64,000 nt of DNA, taken from contig JAXDDX010000013.1 in the NCBI GenBank assembly GCA_034670405.1, positions 4,293,001 through 4,357,000 on the forward strand, read 5' to 3'. This stretch comes from Hoplostethus atlanticus. Its lineage: Eukaryota; Chordata; Actinopteri; Trachichthyiformes; Trachichthyidae. The notes beneath the pieces were generated by a model. That model saw only the letters and a list, made by a program, of their open reading frames with translations, did not search any database and was not told the origin of the DNA. This document shows, in pieces, positions 46,520 to 58,895 of this stretch (positions are counted from its first letter, which is position 1; each line of letters starts with the position of its first letter). The position numbers were made by a program, and so were the translations under genes.

Positions 46520-46525
46520 TTTAAT
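46520..46525 (-). promoter_or_regulatory. candidate polyadenylation signal ATTAAA
   Basis: On the minus strand gagattaaagtagtttatcc fits a variant polyadenylation hexamer with cleavage expected 10-25 bases on. It is the last good candidate before intergenic repeats begin. Confidence 0.4.
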
Positions 46526-48887
46526 CTCTCAGTTCATTTACAAAATGTACAGACCTGACTAACAAAGTCGTCACAAAAGCCCAGAGAGACATCAGCGCGG
46601 CGCTGAGACGGCGGCGACGGCGGAAAGCGCTGTTCCGTACAGAAGAGAAGAAATACAGGAGAACGTACGTCATTTCAAACGACATCAACGCGGCGAGCGG
46701 GAAGCCGGACGGTTTCCTTGACAAACACAGAAGGTTTTGGAAGTAAAAGTTCATACACATTCCCTGACAGTGACTTACTACGGTGTATGAACAGCAACAG
46801 AAAAGCCAATACAGACACTCTACAAACATAGAATAGAATCTGAGGAGAAGAAGTTGTGGTAATAGTAAACAGTCTATTGATAAAAGTAACTAATGGAAGA
46901 GTCTGATTACAGTACACGTGCATGCTTCCAGTGTCGGTCAGTGTGCGTTGTCTAAGTCTAACGCCGCTACAGACGAATGAATCTACCTACTGCTACTCGC
47001 ATGCGACGTCGCTAACTCTCTAACATGCAACGCGGAGGTCTGCCCTTCGTCGAGCTACAATTTCTACTGCTACGTTGTATTGCAACATCTCAGAAATACA
47101 GTGTAATACGCCAAAACAACTAAAAAAATAACCTTTCAAAGCAAGCGTCCACGATGAAGGAAACTATTTACAATGTAGTACAAATCATACCGCATATTGG
47201 TACGAAATACATAAGAACATATATATATATAAACAGAATAACATCAGCATGCATTGTACTGTTTTTACTGACTTGTGGAAAAAAAAAAACACAAAAAAAC
47301 AGGCTGGTATTTCAGGTTAGCTGACGTAACACAAACCACAAATGAAATTAATAATAATCTTGTTTTTCCACATAGCTATCGACATATAGAGACATACAGT
47401 ACAGCTACAGCTACAGCTACAGTATACAGGTGCTGCAATAGTGCACGGCGAAGTGTTGCACATGGGTCGCCAATAGAAAGCGCTTCGGAGCTGCAGCTTG
47501 ACTGAGCCTCCACAGCAGTACACATGAACCGTTTCTCGGCAACAATCTAATGAAAGAAACTACATTTCTAACAGCCAGACTCTATCATGCAAAAAAAAAA
47601 ACTTGCGGCAGGTTGCGGCAACATGCGATTTCGCAGTAAAACGTTCACATACTAAACGACGGCAGTAAAAGTCACATACCACACCAATACAGTACAGTAA
47701 TAATAATAATAGTAATACAATTCAAACTACAGTATGTTAGGAAAGGCCTGCTTCCTCACATTGGGCACAGTTCATGACAGGTCAACAGCTATTCTCATTC
47801 AATGCATTTACCCACACATCATAAACGATAGCTAGTGTCATATTGCCGGAGCTTGTAAATAAGCTGGAATGTCTTTTGCTCCTAACTATTTTGTTAAAGG
47901 TCCCATGCTTTGTTGGAAATCACGGCAAGCGGGCAACAGTGGGTTTTAGTTAATAGCGAGTGACGTGTGCAAGTTGCATAACCTACTGTGAATGCCTCAT
48001 GCCGCTACTGAGAAACGTTGACATAAAGGGGGGAAGAGACGTATTTTATTCTAGGGTTATTTGGTCACCGATTGCATTCAGTAAAAAAAAAAAAACTCAA
48101 AACGTAAACACGAATCGTATCGGAACGAAAATGAAAACTATGTACAAAAATATCCGTCGGAATCTCAAAGCAACTCTGCCAACAGTCTGAGCTCGAACCG
48201 CACAGTGAAATCAGTCGTCACGAAATAATCTCCAGCTGAGTGCGATTTCTTTGCCTAACAAATACCCTTTCTGCGTTTATAAAAGTGTTGTTCAGTACGT
48301 AATACGTGACACTACAAACGTACAAATACAGTGAAAGAGAAAGGAGGCGGGAAAGGGCTAAAAATCACACAACAATCTGATCTGTACCCATAAAAGTAGT
48401 TAAAATAGAGCTGCTTTTGTCTTTTTCTGCTTTGAGATCACATGCTACAAACCGAGTTGTGTCTGTTGAACGCTGCTACAAGGTAAATTGAGGACGTACG
48501 AGAACACGCGATATGGTATTAGAGCAGGAAGCAGGACTGAGGCGGGGTCGTAGTGTATTGAGGACATTTTTTTATCATATGCTACCGTTTCCTCCATCGT
48601 TGGGTCGAATCAGTGCAAAATATACTTAACTCAAAGAGGAAAATAAGGCAAAGCATTTACAGTTTGTCAATAATAATAATAATGATGTTTTCGTGACCCG
48701 AGGGTGCAGGTTTTCATTCCAGCCAATCAATCAATCGACTGAACTGATGACCTGCAAGAGCAAAGACAGTCTTAGTATATCCAACCGTCTGTTCCTCCGC
48801 CGCTCGCCATCACCGATGTAGGTGTGCGTTGTGTGATGCCGACCGCTAAATGGAGGAATGCGACAAGCGGACGGCGACAGCACAGCG

Positions 48888-48888
<1 letters not shown>

Positions 48889-48933
<45 letters not shown>
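48889..48933. repeat. (GT)n microsatellite
   Basis: A 45-base GT run in the probable ccdc136 3'UTR, about 70 bases past the stop codon on the transcript. Confidence 0.95.
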
Positions 48934-48936
<3 letters not shown>

Positions 48937-49001
48937 AGGGGGTTTGGGATGGCACTCCCAGAGTTCCCGGGGTCACTGCGAGGTCACTTCCCGTGTTGTC
49001 C

Positions 49002-49094
49002 TCAGGTTCTGACGAGGCTGTGGACGACCAGAACTACAACGGCCGCCATGGCGACCGCCGCCACCAGGTTCCAGCCTTCGCCGGTGACGCTCTC
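49002..49094 (-). CDS. ccdc136: ccdc136 exon h: alternative tail-anchor exon, form 2
   Basis: Acceptor tctcag/gag in phase 0, so it can follow exon f directly. It encodes 30 residues: ESVTGEGW, then a hydrophobic NLVAAVAMAAVVVLVVHSL, and VRT with TGA. The membrane segment lies within ten residues of the C-terminus, a tail-anchor layout. I do not recall this tail in human CCDC136. If exon g is included its stop comes first and exon h becomes 3'UTR. Confidence 0.6.
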   Translation of the reverse strand, partial: ESVTGEGWNLVAAVAMAAVVVLVVHSLVRT

Positions 49095-49343
49095 CTGAGA
49101 GACAGGTGATGACAATGTTAGCAGGATTACTGGACGGGGGTTGCATTTCAAAGACAGAAGTACTTATTCATTTGGAACAAAGTAATGAGTACAAGCAGGA
49201 AGTACAGCAACAACTTTGTTCCATGTATACATGTATACACAAATAGCTTCAAGGCTCAGGAAGTTTGAGTTTCATGGACCCTCCACAGGTTTCAGACACT
49301 AGAACTGAGCAGTGTCATTTCACCACAGAATTTATGTGTGTAT

Positions 49344-49395
<52 letters not shown>

Positions 49396-52300
49396 TATAA
49401 TGTCATCCTGGCACTCACCCAGTAAGCGGATCCCCCACTAGCCTGAGCATGAGCTTTGCTAATGCTGACAGCTTCCCAGCCACACACACAAACACACAGT
49501 CACCACACACGCCTCAATACCGAGTCAACCGTAATGGAGGCCTCACACCCGGCAACCACACACACACACACACACACATCAACATTACTCACACTGCCAC
49601 TTGGCAAACACTCCCAGACTCGAATCCCCCCGAAACCAAAGCTCTTTAACATATTTCTGCGTTTTAGCTAAACAGCCGTCAGCTGCACTCAGCCTGGGTT
49701 TGGAGGAGGTGGGTATGATGCTGCGTTCCAGTTAAAGACGAAAGTCGGAAATTACCACCTCGTAGGTTGCAATTACAACCTTGGTGCGTTCCAGCGGTCC
49801 AGCTCAGACACGCCAAGGAAAAAAACACCCATCCACAAGATATCACACAGGTTTTGAGAAATGTAAGATTATTTGACAAACATTTTGTTAAATGTTAAAA
49901 GTAATACTGAGCATATACAGTGACATCAGGAAACGGCATCCCAGAAAACTCCAGGTTGAGAAATCCTCGAATTCAGACTCGACGGGCCGTTCCACTGCGC
50001 TTTTTTCCTTGTGCGAAGTCTGAATTTCCGAACTTTCCGACATCTCTGGAACGCGGCGTGAGCCTCATGCCTCACCGGGCATAAACACAGGGCTCCTACC
50101 CCAGTTGGCTGCATTCTGGTTGAGGGAGTGAGTCGGTCTAAGGCCAAGTTCTCTGAAGTGTCTGGCGGGTTGCAGGCTGGCTTGCTCCCGCTGGTTCCCT
50201 CTGGACCCTAACAGTGGTGTTGAAATCAGCACTGGGTCATCCATCTTGGCACAAGCTACAACCTTTGCGCGGTCCCAGTGGAGATATTAATGGAGCCACA
50301 CGTCACCGTTGTTTCCCCCCAAGTGTAACGGACACTCAAATGAAAGCAGCTCTCTGAGAACATATATGAGAAGCAAACAAAGCAGTGCGAACGTCTTTTT
50401 CCCCTCTTGCTCATGGCTATCAAATCATACGTGAAGTGGCTGTTTAGTGCTTATTTCCAAGTCTTTATCTCAGAGGCTTGATTGAGCCCATTCTTCACAG
50501 TGCAGTCACACCGTGCATGATGATGCATGAGGAAACTACTGCGTGTCTTATTGCACTGCCTGCCTCAGTTACCTTGCACGCTCTCAGACATCAGTGACTC
50601 GGTTCAAAAATGTGCAGAGGGACAAATCGAGGTTTTAGCTAAAAAAAAAAGAGCCAAGTCTTTGAATGTGAGTGTCAAATATCTCTGCACCTGGAAATGT
50701 CCACTGGAAGCTTGTTAGCATTTTGTAGCAACGCTAGTGGAAACGAATGGGTTCAGCTAGCCAGTATTTACCAGATACTGGCTAGCTGAACCCATTGAGA
50801 TGCCAACCGTTTCGTCCTCTTCACTCGTAGCGTTAGTGTCCATCTTCTGTAGCTTCTCTGACTGCAGGTGTCTATAATCAAAGATCCCCGCTTTCTGGTC
50901 TTGCATTGATCTGATTGGCTGTTTTAAAAGTTTCTAAAGTTCGTTGGACCTTCGAGATTTGTAACGAGTACTTTGAAGGTCTGAATTTTAAGTATATTTT
51001 TTTTCTCAAAAATGTAATTAAGTAAGAGTACAAGTATACAAACTTAATAGTACTTGAGTAAAGTACAAATCCCCCGAAATAGTACTTAAGTGCAGTAATG
51101 AAGTACAAATACTCAAGTACCCCTGGTGATGGTTACTTATGGTTCTTGGCAGAAGATATTACACTGGCAGAGCTGCTCCAACCAGCATGCTGAAATCAGA
51201 GGCCTTGGTCTTCGAAGCGTTTATCAGGGTTCCCACCGGAGTACTTTGGCAACGTTGTTTTTCTAAAGGGGTGAACAGTCTGGGTTCCACTCCAGTTGGG
51301 TTGAAAACCATCATCTAATGCAATGAATTGGAAAATACATTCTGCTATAAAAGGGAGCCGTTTGTAAAATTAACTTCCCCAGAGAATTTATCAAATTCCT
51401 TGACCCTGTCTGGAATACATCTCTCTAAATCCATGATATTCCAGATATTGCATCATCAGTGGGAACCCTGATTCATATAAGTCTACATACAGGGAATTAG
51501 CTCCCCATCATTGAGTCTTGGATGCTATAAGAACCAGAGTGTCCGGTAGAGAAAGAAGGGCGTGGCCATACCTGGTCCCCTCTAGGACGCCAGCTCCTCC
51601 CACCAGCACCAAATCAAGGCCACTATTACAATCATTCCTATGAAGGGGATGGAGAGAACAGGGGACTCAGACGGAGGAGTGCAGTTCTGGGGAGAAGACA
51701 AAAGGAGTGTAGGGGAAATGGAGAGAGAAGGGCGGTAAGAGAAAACCAAAGAATAAAATCATAATCAGAACCAGGTTAGAGTACGTGTGAGGGAGAGAGG
51801 CAGGCATGGGGGGCGACCAAAAGCAAATAGTTCAATATGGGGAGGGGGGGAAGCAGATGATAGAGAGAGAATGAATAGAACGGAAGACAAGTTGAGCATC
51901 AGAAATCATCAAATTTGTAGAGAATTTGATATAGTCCATTGCGTAAGATTTCCCGTGCAACAAAGATGGCGGCGATCGGAGTGTGTAACAGAACGGGACG
52001 ATGAAGGGGAAGAAACAGAAAGAGCAAGCAATTAGACAACGACATCAAAGATGGTTAAAGACAAGATGGACCACTCCAAAGTCTCCATCTTGTCATTTAA
52101 AGATCTCTACAGGTTGTAGGGGGTTAGGGTACAACGATGGAGGACAAGGATGTAAGTGAATGGCGTGATAGAGAGCAGTGAGGCTGGGGCGGATCCCAAT
52201 CCTGATGTTTGGATTGGTCCGTCTTTGAGGAGACGTTGTATACATGAGACGCCATCGGCCGAATAGAATAGTTTATCTTTTTTTGGCAATTTGGATTAAA

Positions 52301-52986
52301 GCTCTGATTCAGCTCTTCCTGTTGTTGTTGCTGGAGTGGCGGGCCATTTGAGCGGGGACAGAACAGACAGATGGACTGCTGGACGCAAACAAACTGCCCC
52401 GTGGCGACACATGTTGGGAAGAAGCCAGACTCGTGCCGACCGCATCAACAGAGCTGCAGCCGCCACAACCCGGTAAGCGGGGCGGCCAGCGAAGCTTGAC
52501 TGAGCTGTTATTGACCCACATGCACACAGCACATACAGACAGACTTCATGGCGGGAAGAAAATGGAGTTGTAGGTTTTTTTCATCATGGTGTATTAGTAG
52601 TATATCATAGGGAAACATGTGTGTGTATATTGCCTTGTACTTACCTTGACATTTCTACTTCCTGCCCCACCTTCCCCTTACCACCCTAGACTCCTAGGCT
52701 GCCTTCCATTATACTCATAATCCTCAATGTAACAATGCCATGTACACTCTGCAGCCCCCCTGGCAGTAATGGAAACCAGCCCTATCAATCAGAACCACAC
52801 TGAGCCCTGCTAAAGGCCCTGATGCTGCCCGTGGCGTTTAAACCTCTCACCTGTGACTTCCGGCCCACCAGCTTCTCTAGCTCCGCCTTGCAGCGTTGCA
52901 ATTCCTGTTCAAGCTCCGCCCTCTCCAGCTGGCTACTGCTGTACAGCTGCTGCAGCTCCGCCAGCTCTCCCTTCAACCCCTCACAC

Positions 52987-53021
<35 letters not shown>

Positions 53022-54236
53022 AAGAAAGGGTGACTGTAGTTATGTTTCCATCCGCAAGTTTTCATCAGCTGGGTTGAAGCAAATAAATCGGCTTTCTGAA
53101 AATCAGAAAAAAACACTAAATGGAAAGTAAAAAAAAGAAAGAAGAAAATGCTGCCATATTTCATCCCTTGTCTGAAGTCAAAACAAAGAAATGCACTTGA
53201 CAATAATGCACATACAACCACTATGGAGACTCATACATGTTAGAAGCAACATGTATGATATAATAATGCAGCGTTTCCCAACCTTTTTCCATCTGTGGCA
53301 CAGAATCTCATGTCACACCACTCTTAAACAACATGAAAAATAAACACCACACACACACACACACACACACTGCTTAATGGTAGTAAGTAAGTAATTAAAG
53401 TAAATATGACTTACTTTCAATGGGAAACCTGAGCTTGTGATGATGCACACAGTGTATGTATCCTGGCAGGAATGGATGAGAGACAGACCCAGTGGTGATT
53501 GGTCAGAAGGAGTCGGGCTCAGGGACGCCACTTTTCTCACTCCTGCTCTTGTTACATTAACGTTAGCTTGTTTGCTATCGTTGCTACTGGCGTTGATGTG
53601 GCTGACGCGCCAACATGAATGTTCTTTCTGGGTTTTTTTTAATAAAACAATCTGATTTTTTATTTTTTTATTTGTTCATTTAAGTTTTTTTTTTTTTTTA
53701 ACTCATTTGAACATTTAAGGATTTCCTCGTTTCCGGTTGGGGAACGCTGTCCTGATGTACAAACTAATGGTCATGCAACAATGATGGAGACATACAGTAC
53801 ATGGGAGAAACATTTCAGATATATATTTTTTTAATTTTTCATTGATTTTATTGATTTTCTTTCGACAAATGCATTTTCGACAAAACGATACTCAGCTCTG
53901 CACCGTCTCGTTTTTATGCTCTGCTGGAAGTGAGGGGTGTCCTGCTACCTCTCTCTGCACCTGCTGGGCCTTCTCCTCCGCTTGTCTGAGCTGGACCTTC
54001 AGGGAGCTGCTCTCTGGTGAGCTGGTGCTGCTGAGGGAGACGTTCTCCTGCAGGGAGGCGTCTACGTGGTGTTCGGACTGGGACAGGGTTATGTAACCGT
54101 CGGCCTTCGCTGGATCTTCCTCACCCAGCTCACCGTCACGCTCCGCCTCCCCTTCCACTCTCAAGGCCAGGTACACGTCATCATGGGTGTTGCTGCAGGG
54201 GACGCATTAGATCACATGCAGTGTAGAGATTAGTAC

Positions 54237-54272
<36 letters not shown>

Positions 54273-55070
54273 ATGCTTTGTATTCCTGCTCTAAACCGCA
54301 GTGCAGCACTCATAACCAATTCACTCTCAGCATCATTTATTCAAAGAAAGGGACTGGGGAGGAGCAGCCCAGTCTAGCTATAACTCAACGCGAGGGTTAT
54401 TTGACTCAGCTTTGCCTCGAGGTTCAGTTTGAAAATTTTCAGGAATTTTTTGCAAAAGTTGCCAGTAATTATGGTTAAAAGCATGGAAGGAGTGTACAAA
54501 TATAAAATTGTCAAACACGAGAGGGAGAGTTCTTGAATGCATCATTATGTTCAGACTGTGTTTATTTCATTATTATCTTAACTACTGATGAGTTAAAGGT
54601 GCTGCATGCAGCATTTTAAACATCAATATATCATTGTCAAATTAATTGTGATAGCTTGGTGTAATTACCAAAAACAAATGACACCATGATTGAGATGACT
54701 GGTAGCTTCTATCCCACACCAGTGTTAGTGTTTCTTACAATTAAAACCACATTTCCCATAAACCCTGTTGCTTCCTGTCGGTTAAAGGTTTCCTGTTTGT
54801 CTTTACTGAAGAGGATAAACATGCTGTGAGCACATTGCATGCAATGATGACAGTAAGTTGAACGTTTTTTGTTGAAAGACAAAAGGAATATGGGTGACTC
54901 AGCACACGATTGGATGGCAGATTGATTGACAGGTGGCTCAGCCACTCACCCAGGTTGTTGCTGCTGCAGCTGCTCCAGTTTGCAGGTTAACTGTTGGTTG
55001 TCGTTCGTCAGCGCCTGAAACTCGTCTGTCAGTGAGCGATACTCCTCCTTCAACTGGCTCGTATCACCTG

Positions 55071-55114
<44 letters not shown>

Positions 55115-58020
55115 GTTGGCAATGGACCAATAGACAATCGACAGGTTCCAGTGTAAAGGTCAAGATTTGGAGGTCTTTAAAGCTGCACTTCCTGTGGTCC
55201 TGCGGGCCCCCGCCCCCTGGTAATACTAACCCATCCAGAGAGGGCTTTACTCTGAGGGTGATGCACCAGGTCTGTATTATCGGTGATCTACCACATCTTT
55301 CTGCTACATTCACTCTCATTTGCTTAAGGGCACAGCAGTAAACCTCATCACGCCCCACTGAGCTCCACGTCCAAAACAGGCCAGTTGTCTAACCAGCATG
55401 ACATTCACATAGATAGATACAAATGAGAACATAGAGACTGGAAGTCTGTAAATCTGGTCTTTCACTTGTTTATTGTCTTTCAAAATACCTCATCCTAGCT
55501 TGAGCAAAAACAGATCACAATGTTACTCTTTAGTCTGTGTTACTCATCAGGCCGGGAATAAAGGCTCAAGGCTTTAGGGAGTCTGGGGCCTGAAACCAGA
55601 AGACCTATCACTCCTACAAAGTAAATATGCCCTAACGTCTCATCCTAATTACATAACAATAACTGCCAAACTGTGATTTCAATGTTTTTGTCCATACAAT
55701 AACAGGGGGGGGCTAATGTCAGACCTGGCAACCCCACGACTACAAGATGAGTCCCCAGTCTCTCATATTATGTCACCTGCAGCTTAACAATTTGTAGTTG
55801 GATGTTTCAAGGTGGAGAGTTCTGCCAGGGGTGTAGTCAAGACCACCTCAGTCAAGTCCAAGACCAGGTCCAGTCTAGTTTGAGTCAAGACCAGGTGCAA
55901 AGATCAGGTCCTGTTCAACGCCAAGGCCAAAATAGGCAATGAACAGTGTGCGTGTCTTTCCAGCTCAACATCCAACTTATGTGACCAATCACGTGCCATG
56001 GAGAGACACTGAATCAGTGCATAGGATTTTGACATGCTATACACAGGTGGAATCCCTTAAATGGTTTCTAGAGGTGGGAAGAAAATAAACAAAGGTGGGA
56101 CCAGTGGAGAAAAAGACATAGAAGTTGAGTCAACATCCAGCAGTGAGACCAAGACTGGATCTGGGTCAAAATAGGCATGAGACCGGACTCAAGTACTGCA
56201 GACCTGGTGTCTAGGGGCAATTCATGATTCTAGTGTGTTGGATTGAACAATGCGAGTCTCATGTGACTCAAGTCTTGATTGGATGTTTGGGTCTGATACG
56301 TTACCATCGGCGGCGGCGTCTCTGCGCTGGCTCTTCATGCTGATCTCGGCTCTCAGCGTGGTGATCTCCAGCTCGTACTCCTGGGCGGTGGCGTGGAGGC
56401 GCTGCAGCTCGGCCCGCAGGCGACACAGCTCCTCCTGCAGGGAGGCGATGTCGTTCTCCCGCTCCGCCGCCGCCTCCTCAGGCCGCCTGCTGCAGCACCA
56501 GCACCTCCTCCTCGGCCGAGCGGAGCTCCTCCTGCACCTCCCCCAGCTCGCTCTCCTTCTCCTCCTCCAGGCTGTCCATCTCCTCCTGTACGGAACGAAG
56601 CTGGGCTGGAGGAAGTGAATTGAAGAGAATTGAGAATAGAATAGAGCAGAAGAGAGTATAAGAGTAGAATAAGTTAGTAAATAATATAGTAGAACAGAGT
56701 AGAAGACAGTAGAGTAGAATAGAATAGAATAGAATAGAAGAAAAAAGAAGAAAAATGAAAGTGTCAAATCAGTTCAATTCAAAGAGTTTTATTGGTGATG
56801 ATTAGATGGTGAGATTTATCTTACATTGCTAAAGTTATACAACAACAGAACATATGAAAACAAATCTCTCTCTATATAACGATACAATACATAGATAATA
56901 AAACATCATAATAAAAGCTTAATACGTTGAATCATCAATAATGAAAAGAACAGCAGTGCAACACACACACACACACACACACATACCCAATTATCCTCTG
57001 AAGTGAGGAGAGACTGATGTATTTTTATCCCCTAGAGGTGTGGAGCGTCTGCTCTCTAAATACAGATACTAACACATTATCCTGCTGCTTCAAAGAAATT
57101 GAGGAAGCCATACTCTTTATTGCCATGTCACGTTCAAAGCCCACTACTAAAGTCAGGAAGAGTCAACCTCCTCAGTCCAGCCTAGTCTCTAACAGAGAGG
57201 ACGTCTTAAAATGCAAACATACTTACAAAAAGTGAGAGGACTTTGTTTCCCCACCATGAAAAGATTACTTTATTTTGCAAAACATGCCATATGTAATTCG
57301 ATTTGTTTAATATTAATACATACATACACCTATCTTGAAATGCACTGCTGTCCAGGCTGACAAAGACGCCCCAAATAACAAGACGTGGATGTGTCAATAA
57401 CGTTTGAAGGCCACGTGTTTTTGAGGGATTATTGCCTTCCATTTCTTCTTGCATTTATTATTTTTTATTCACTCATTTTATTGTGAAAGTTGTACCAGTC
57501 CGCTGCTACAAAGATCCTTTTATGTGTCATTTTATGTTTACATATACGGCCCAAAGTTAAAGGTGCAGTAAGTCAAGACTTTTACTGCCCTGTAGCACAA
57601 AACAACCATAATATATGTGTGGGGGTCGAGACCACAAACTACTTTTATGACTTTTACTTTAACTATTTTTCTATTTTTCTCACTATTTTTCTTCCGGTGT
57701 GAAGTGGAAGAATCTGAATCCCTTCTGGGGGATGACAAAGCTTTTCATCCTCACTAGCAACAATACGATATAACATCGCGATTGGCTGCCTGCATTAGAG
57801 CCCAACCGGCTCCCACGGCAGGGCAGCGAGGAGTTTAACGCAATTGTTTCTATTAGTCACACAAAGTAATGTCCTCTCTGTCACGGCGCTCCGCGGAGAG
57901 AGATAGAGAACGGCAGGTCATTTATTCCTGTAAACAGTATTCTGCACAGCAGCACAATACATCAGGAGGGGGAATATAATCATTTGTCATAACTGGATGG
58001 TTATGAAGTGGTTTTACCTG

Positions 58021-58098
<78 letters not shown>

Positions 58099-58856
58099 AC
58101 CTTGCTGTCTCTGGATTTGTCTGGTGAAGCTCTCAGCCTGGTGGGCGCTGGCCAGGCGCTCGTCCTCCAACAGACCTGGGGGGTGGGGGGGGGGGGGGGG
58201 GGGGTCAAAATAAATCTGATTCCAGACCCGTTACCGTCTCTTCTTCTGCAGCAGCAGATATTAATAGGATACAGCAAATTAAAATAGATAAATAATTGCG
58301 CAAATCAGGAGTTATATAAACCTTCTCAACTCAGCATATTGATCAGAAATGGATGGATGGCAGTGTGAAATAAGATATAAATTAACTAATTAATATATAT
58401 ATATAAATATATAAATAATATATAAATATAAATAATAAATATAGTCAAATATAAATACAATTAATAATAAAAAATAATGATAAACCAATATATAAATACA
58501 TATCTGAGAATGTGAGAATATAAGAGAATGTATCAAAATGACAAAATTTCATCGACACATAAAACCATGTGCAGAAATGTGTTTGGCATGCATTGTAAAA
58601 ATATATATATTAATATAAATTTTATCATGACTGTAGAAAACACATGATGTGCAGATGTGTGCTTTGACGTCGGTTCTCTTTATGGATGGAAGTGGAAGTC
58701 TTGGCTCACACCAGCTCACATGCTGTAATGTATAATACGAGCAATGTGACGGGTGGAATGAGCGTGGGATGTTTGTGCGCCGATGGTGGTCAGCGACTCA
58801 TCGGCTGAGGAATCGCTGTACACTCGCCCAGACGGCCACAGCAGCTGTCTCTCACA

Positions 58857-58895
<39 letters not shown>

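Larger units (their letters stand above)
46505..49001 (-). other. ccdc136: probable 3'UTR of ccdc136
   Basis: The stop codon of the distal tail exon lies at 49004-49002. Downstream (leftward) 2.5 kb has no recognisable transposon and only one (GT)n, unlike the surrounding sequence, and ends near an ATTAAA signal. A TTTATT (AATAAA on the transcript) at 48045-48050 could give a shorter form. The assignment is inferred, not demonstrated. Confidence 0.45.
49095..51581 (-). other. sequence between ccdc136 exons g and h
   Basis: 2.5 kb. It holds a (GT)n at 49346-49394, a foldback MITE (49720-50057), a perfect 22-bp hairpin (50746-50796), an aagtacaagta-rich dispersed repeat (50985-51125) and the second copy of the ctaaaggg repeat (51229-51473). 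Confidence 0.7.

Noticed and set aside
52296..52532. Two overlapping open frames in the ccdc136 intron as a possible extra exon
   Set aside because: No coiled-coil pattern and no flanking acceptor/donor pair in the needed phase 0.
56490..56767. Arg-rich N-terminal part of the 181-residue minus-strand frame
   Set aside because: This is ccdc136 exon c read in the wrong frame before the one-base insertion, plus intron sequence; the conserved coil is in the next frame.
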